DNA of 64,000 nt, taken from positions 36,349-100,348 of the forward strand of contig JAOYTL010000020.1 of assembly GCA_025846845.1 (NCBI GenBank), written 5' to 3'. Numbering within the stretch: the stretch's first letter is position 1; every line of letters starts with the position of its first letter. Origin of the DNA: Alloboseaceae bacterium BT-24-1. GTDB lineage: Bacteria > Pseudomonadota > Alphaproteobacteria > Rhizobiales > Beijerinckiaceae. Of this stretch, positions 60,256-64,000 are shown one piece after another. The position numbers were made by a program, and so were the translations under genes. Below the pieces are notes generated by a model. It searched no databases. It saw only the letters and a program-made list of their open reading frames with translations, and was not told the origin of the DNA.

Positions 60256-60638
60256 GCGGCATCACCGCCGGCATCGGCCTGCGCCCCGGAACGTCGGAAG
60301 CCGACATTGAGGCTTGCCTGACTCAGACGCTGGCGGCCGCGGGCCTGTCGGCGGATGCGATAGGCCGCCTAGCAACACTGGCCTCGCGCCAGGACGAGCC
60401 GGGGCTGACCGCCGTGGCGCAGGCGCATGATCTCACCCTTGTCGCCATCCCCGACGAAGCGCTCGCCGGCTTCGAAGCCGCCTGTGCCACGCGTTCGACC
60501 CGGATTTCGGGGCTCTATGGCGTCGGCTCGGTGGCCGAGGCGGCGGCGCTGGCAGCGGCCGGGCCCGGCGCCACGCTGATCCAGCCGCGCATCGCCACTG
60601 CGCGCGTCACCTGCGCCCTGGCGAGGAGCGCCGCGTGA
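60252..60638 (+). CDS. cobE: CobE, cobalamin biosynthesis (CbiG C-terminal domain type)
   Basis: A 128-residue protein with GIGLRPGTSEADIEACL at the N-terminus and TRISGLYGVGSVAEAAALAAAGPGATL, typical of CobE/CbiG-C. It may hold a corrin intermediate; no enzyme activity is firmly known. GTG start overlaps the cobL stop (GTGA). Confidence 0.87.
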   Translation: MSGITAGIGLRPGTSEADIEACLTQTLAAAGLSADAIGRLATLASRQDEPGLTAVAQAHDLTLVAIPDEALAGFEAACATRSTRISGLYGVGSVAEAAALAAAGPGATLIQPRIATARVTCALARSAA

Positions 60639-61402
60639 CCGTCCATTTCATCGGTGCCGGCCCCGGCGCGGTCGACCTCATGACCCTGCGCGGCCGTGAA
60701 TTGATCGGTGCCTGCCCGGTCTGCCTCTACGCGGGCTCGCTGATCCCCAAGGCGATGCTCGGCTGGTGCCCACCCGGCGCGCACGTCGTCGACACCGCCC
60801 CGCTCGATCTCGATGCCATCATCGCCGAGATCGAGGCCGCTCATGCCGAGGGCAAAGACGTCGCCCGGCTGCATTCCGGCGACATCTCGATCTGGAGCGC
60901 GACCGGCGAGCAGATGCGCCGACTGGATCAGCTCGGCATCCCCTATGAGATCACGCCCGGCGTGCCGGCCTTCGCCGCCGCGGCAGCCGCGCTCAAGCGC
61001 GAATTGACGCTGCCCGGTGTCGCGCAGTCGCTGGTGCTGACGCGCACCTCCGGCCGCGCCTCCGCCATGCCGGAGAAAGAGAAACTCGCAACCTTTGCCG
61101 CGTCGGGCGCGACGCTCGCCATCCATCTCTCGATCCATGTGATCGAGCAGGTCGTCGACGAACTCACGCCCTTCTACGGCGCCGACTGTCCGGTCGCGAT
61201 CGTCTTCCGCGCCTCCTGGCCCGAAGAGCGCATCCTGCGCGGCAGGTTGTCCGACATAGCGGAACAGGTCCGGGCGGCCGAGCTGGAACGGACCGCGCTG
61301 ATCCTGGTCGGCCCGGCGCTGGCGGCAGAGGATTTTTCCGAAAGCGCGCTGTACTCCACCGGCTACGACCGCCGCTTCCGGCCGCGCGGAGGGCAGGCAT
61401 GA
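60635..61402 (+). CDS. cobM: Precorrin-4 C11-methyltransferase CobM
   Basis: SAM-dependent methyltransferase, 255 residues. FIGAGPGAVDLMTLRGRELI, CLYAGSLIPKAML and LHSGDISIWSATGEQMRRLD are specific to CobM/CbiF. GTG start overlaps the cobE stop (GTGA). Confidence 0.94.
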   Translation: MTVHFIGAGPGAVDLMTLRGRELIGACPVCLYAGSLIPKAMLGWCPPGAHVVDTAPLDLDAIIAEIEAAHAEGKDVARLHSGDISIWSATGEQMRRLDQLGIPYEITPGVPAFAAAAAALKRELTLPGVAQSLVLTRTSGRASAMPEKEKLATFAASGATLAIHLSIHVIEQVVDELTPFYGADCPVAIVFRASWPEERILRGRLSDIAEQVRAAELERTALILVGPALAAEDFSESALYSTGYDRRFRPRGGQA

Positions 61403-62724
61403 CCGCCAGGGGCCTGCTGATCGCCGCGCCGCGTTCCGGCTCGGGCAAGACCACGATCACGCTCGGCCTGCAGCGGGCGCTGTCCCAGCGCGGCCTCAAG
61501 GTGCGTGGGCTGAAATGCGGGCCTGATTATATCGATCCCGCCTTCCATGCCGCCGCGACCGGTGCGCCCAGCGCCAATCTCGACAGCTATGCGATGCCGG
61601 ATGTGCTGCTCGGCCAGATCGCCAATGAGGCGGCCGAAGCCGCGGACATCATCGTCGCCGAGGGCTCGATGGGGCTGTTCGACGGCGTGCCCGGCCCTGA
61701 CGGGCATACCGGCACCGGCGCCGACATCGCGGCGCTGCTCGGCTGGCCGGTCGTGCTGGTCGTCGACGTCTCCGGCCAGGCGCAATCGGCAGGAGCGGTC
61801 GCGCTCGGCTGCATGCTCTACGACAAGCGCATCCGCGTCGCCGGCGTGATCCTCAACAAGGTCGCCAGCGAACGCCATCGCCGGCTTGCGGCAGCCGGCA
61901 TGGAAAAGATCGGCCTGCCCGTGTTCGGCGCCCTGCCGCGCGAGGCGAGCCTGATCCTGCCCGAGCGCCATCTCGGCCTGGTCCAGGCCGGCGAGACCGA
62001 GGATCTGCACCAGCGCCTCGACGCGCTTGCCGACGCCGTCGCGGCCGCGGTCGATCTCGACGCTGTGGTCGCCGCCGCCGGCGCGGCCGCTTTGCCGATT
62101 TCCAAAGATCAGACGATCCCGCTACCGGCGCCCGGCAAGCGCCTCGCCATCGCCCGCGATGCCGCGTTCAGCTTCGTCTACCCGCATGTCGAGGCGGGCT
62201 GGCGGGCGCTAGGAACCGAGCTCGTGCCGTTCTCGCCGCTCGCAAACGAGGCGCCGCCGGAAGTGTGCGATGCGTGCTGGCTGCCGGGTGGCTATCCCGA
62301 ACTGCATGCCGGCCGACTGGCGGCCGCGACGCGCTTTCTCGATGGCTTACGCGACTTCGCCCGGACCCGCCCGGTCCATGGCGAGTGCGGCGGCTACATG
62401 GTGCTGGGAAAGAGCCTGATCGACGCCGATGGCGTCAGCCATGCCATGGCCGGGCTGCTCTCGGTCGAGACCAGCTTCGCCAAGCGCAAGATGAATCTCG
62501 GCTATCGCAATGCGACGCTCGCCGCCGATGGAGCACTCGGTCCTGTAGGCAGCCGCCTCAGCGGCCACGAATTCCACTATGCGACCGTGATCTCGCAGGG
62601 CGAGGATCCGGCCTTCGCCACGGTCACCGATCCGCACGGCTCGGCCCCCGCGCCCGCCGGCAGCCGCCGCGGCCTCGTCTCCGGCTCGTTCTTCCACGCC
62701 ATCGCGGCGCGGGAGGGGGCGTGA
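61399..62724 (+). CDS. cobB: Hydrogenobyrinic acid a,c-diamide synthase CobB
   Basis: Glutamine-dependent amidotransferase, 441 residues. N-terminal P-loop domain (APRSGSGKTTITLGLQRAL; GLKCGPDYIDPAFH) and C-terminal glutaminase domain with nucleophile cysteine in GECGGYMVLG and histidine in GHEFHYATV. Start overlaps the cobM stop (ATGA). Confidence 0.93.
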   Translation: MTARGLLIAAPRSGSGKTTITLGLQRALSQRGLKVRGLKCGPDYIDPAFHAAATGAPSANLDSYAMPDVLLGQIANEAAEAADIIVAEGSMGLFDGVPGPDGHTGTGADIAALLGWPVVLVVDVSGQAQSAGAVALGCMLYDKRIRVAGVILNKVASERHRRLAAAGMEKIGLPVFGALPREASLILPERHLGLVQAGETEDLHQRLDALADAVAAAVDLDAVVAAAGAAALPISKDQTIPLPAPGKRLAIARDAAFSFVYPHVEAGWRALGTELVPFSPLANEAPPEVCDACWLPGGYPELHAGRLAAATRFLDGLRDFARTRPVHGECGGYMVLGKSLIDADGVSHAMAGLLSVETSFAKRKMNLGYRNATLAADGALGPVGSRLSGHEFHYATVISQGEDPAFATVTDPHGSAPAPAGSRRGLVSGSFFHAIAAREGA

Positions 62725-63353
62725 GCGCACCGCCCGTCTTCGACGACGGCTTCCGCGACAAGCTCGGCGAGCTCATCGCCTGGCGCCGCGATGTCCGGCG
62801 CTTCCGGCGCGAGCCGGTGCCGGACGCGCTGCTGGCAACCCTGCTCGATCTGATGCAGCTCTCGCCCTCGGTCGGCTATTCGCAGCCCTGGCGCTGGCTG
62901 AGAGTCGACGACCCCGATCAGCGCGCCGCGGTGCAGACGAGCTTTTCTCGCTGCAACGCGCAGGCACTGGCCGACTACGAGGGCGAGCGCGCGGCACTCT
63001 ATGCCCGCCTCAAGCTCGAGGGCCTGCGCGAGGCGCCGGTGCAGTTCGCGGTGTTCTGCGATCACGGCACGGTCCAGGGACACGGCCTCGGCCGGAGGAC
63101 CATGCCGGAGATGCTGGACTATTCGGTCGTCGCCGCGATCACCCAGTTCTGGCTCGCCGCCCGCGCCCATGGGCTCGGCCTTGGCTGGGTCTCGATCCTC
63201 GATCCCACCGCGATCGCCGAGATCGTCGGTGCGCCACCTGATTGGAAGCTGATCGGCTATCTCTGCCTCGGCTATCCCGAGGAGGAGCATGAGGTCCCGG
63301 AACTGGTCCGCGCCGGCTGGGAGAGCGATCCGCGGCTCGCCGAGCGCAGCTAA
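62721..63353 (+). CDS. bluB: 5,6-dimethylbenzimidazole synthase BluB
   Basis: Flavin-destructase of the nitroreductase fold, 210 residues, making the cobalamin lower base from FMNH2 and oxygen. RRDVRRFRREPVPDALL, LSPSVGYSQPWRW and LGWVSILDP match BluB. GTG start overlaps the cobB stop (GTGA); the stop overlaps that of the convergent MFS remnant (CTAA). Confidence 0.92.
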   Translation: MSAPPVFDDGFRDKLGELIAWRRDVRRFRREPVPDALLATLLDLMQLSPSVGYSQPWRWLRVDDPDQRAAVQTSFSRCNAQALADYEGERAALYARLKLEGLREAPVQFAVFCDHGTVQGHGLGRRTMPEMLDYSVVAAITQFWLAARAHGLGLGWVSILDPTAIAEIVGAPPDWKLIGYLCLGYPEEEHEVPELVRAGWESDPRLAERS

Positions 63354-63884
63354 GCAGCTCGCGCACCGCGCAGGCCGAGCGCCGTCAGGATGGCGAGCAC
63401 GGCAGCGCCGCCGACCAGCCCGGCCGCCGCGGGCCAGCCCAATGCCTCGATGACGCCGCCGATGGCGACGGGCCCGACGACCTGGCCGAGATTGCTGCCC
63501 TGCATCAGCAGGCCGACGACGACAGGAGTCAGCGCCGCCGTCGGCGCCAGTACCGGCGCCGAGGAGAGCAATGTCGCCGGGATGATCCCGCCGACCATCG
63601 AGAACAGCACGCAAAGCAGGAAGGTCGCGGAATCCGGCAGGAGGCCGAGGAAGATGCCGAGCGCGGACAATCCCATCACCAGGCTGGCGAAGACGATCAG
63701 GCCGATGCGAGAGACGCCGCGCACCAGCAGCATGCCGGCGGCGAGGTTGCCGATGATGTTGACGGCGCTGGCGAGCGCACCAAGTACGCCGGCGGTTGCG
63801 AGCGAGACCTGCATGCGCTGCATCAGCAGCACCGGCAGGAAGCTGAACAGGGCAAAGAACATCAGCGCGTAGAGCGCGAAGCTA
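63350..63884 (-). pseudogene. MFS transporter gene cut by an insertion sequence
   Basis: C-terminal half of an MFS permease: helices such as FALYALMFFALFSFLPVLL, SATFLLCVLFSMVGGIIPATLL and PVVVGLLMQGSNLGQVVGPVAIGG. The 5' part is missing: at about 63883-63884 (a TA) the frame runs into the end of an IS630-type element, and the upstream residues (RQLPHKRRLCFRVNEACSS) come from IS DNA in another frame. Probably non-functional. Its position beside bluB could hint at a transport role, but no family marker supports that. Confidence 0.75.
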
Positions 63885-64000
63885 GAGCATGCTTCATTTA
63901 CACGGAAGCATAGCCTGCGTTTGTGAGGTAATTGGCGCATTCGGTCGGCGAGACGAGGTGGAGGAGGTCTCCGAGCTTTCGCCATGTGGCTTCGACGGTT
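63885..64000 (-). mobile_element. End of an IS630-family insertion sequence
   Basis: The DNA from about 63885 to the edge carries the transposase 3' end followed by the terminal sequence GAGCATGCTTC. The junction with the MFS gene is a TA dinucleotide (63883-63884), the target that IS630/Tc1 elements duplicate. The rest of the element is outside the window. Confidence 0.7.
63898..64000 (-). CDS. IS630-family transposase, C-terminal fragment at the window edge
   Basis: Translating the minus strand in one frame gives ATWRKLGDLLHLVSPTEC followed by ANYLTNAGYASV and TAA. This is the typical end of IS630 DDE transposases (W-x-x-LG-x-LL...F/VSPxECANYxxNAGYA). Only 33 codons are visible; the catalytic part is off the right edge, so activity cannot be judged. 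Confidence 0.75.
   Translation of the reverse strand, partial: TVEATWRKLGDLLHLVSPTECANYLTNAGYASV

Overview
The window is high-GC, gene-dense DNA from what looks like a free-living aerobic alphaproteobacterium of the Hyphomicrobiales (Bosea- or Methylobacterium-like). This is inferred from the aerobic (CobG-type) cobalamin pathway, a soluble cytochrome c of the c2 type, an IalB-like secreted protein, Tat-type signals and a high-GC palindromic intergenic repeat family. No rRNA, tRNA or CRISPR array was seen.

Layout. (1) 1-6033, minus strand: a carbohydrate import and catabolism operon (FGGY kinase, SDR dehydrogenase, RbsC-like permease, sugar-binding protein, single-domain ATPase, nucleoside hydrolase running off the left edge). 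(2) 6065-10353: an amino-acid/amine ABC transporter with an FAD-dependent amine oxidase, divergent from an XRE-cupin regulator. The shared promoter carries two CATG-NN-CATG palindromes, and a third lies just past the regulator. (3) 10501-18548: single genes (alpha/beta hydrolase, cytochrome c, Nudix hydrolase, 2OG-Fe(II) oxygenase, P450) and a copper-efflux unit (CopA-type ATPase, CueR-like regulator and a textbook 19-bp-spacer promoter). (4) 18913-42151: a large cell-envelope island. It holds a glycine-zipper lipoprotein, an IalB-like secreted protein, and a tightly coupled five-gene operon with an SrfB-family actin/Hsp70-like ATPase, a penicillin-binding-type transpeptidase and a SEDS (FtsW/RodA-like) polytopic protein. 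Convergent to it are three unrecognised genes, followed by three exported proteins, two of them OmpA-like. I consider this the best candidate for an undescribed system: what looks like a dedicated peptidoglycan synthase pair physically linked to an SrfB ATPase. (5) 42183-45331: a LysR regulator with a divergent Tat-exported alpha/beta hydrolase, and a D-2-hydroxyacid dehydrogenase. (6) 45437-63353: a nearly complete aerobic cobalamin cluster (cobC, cobD, cobO, cobP, a cobalamin riboswitch, cbtB, cbtA, a DUF1636 gene, cobW, cobN, cobG, H, I, J, K, L, E, M, B, bluB). (7) 63350-64000: the remains of an MFS gene cut by an IS630-family element that runs off the right edge.

The cob cluster is extremely compact. 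Divergent genes share the two middle bases of a CATG to make both start codons (twice), convergent genes share a CTAG to make both stops, and most codirectional neighbours overlap by 4 bp. cobK lies antisense inside the cobJ-cobL run. cobN carries two different palindromic repeats inside its reading frame, each keeping the frame open; the same family as the first is found as an intergenic repeat at 1515-1665.
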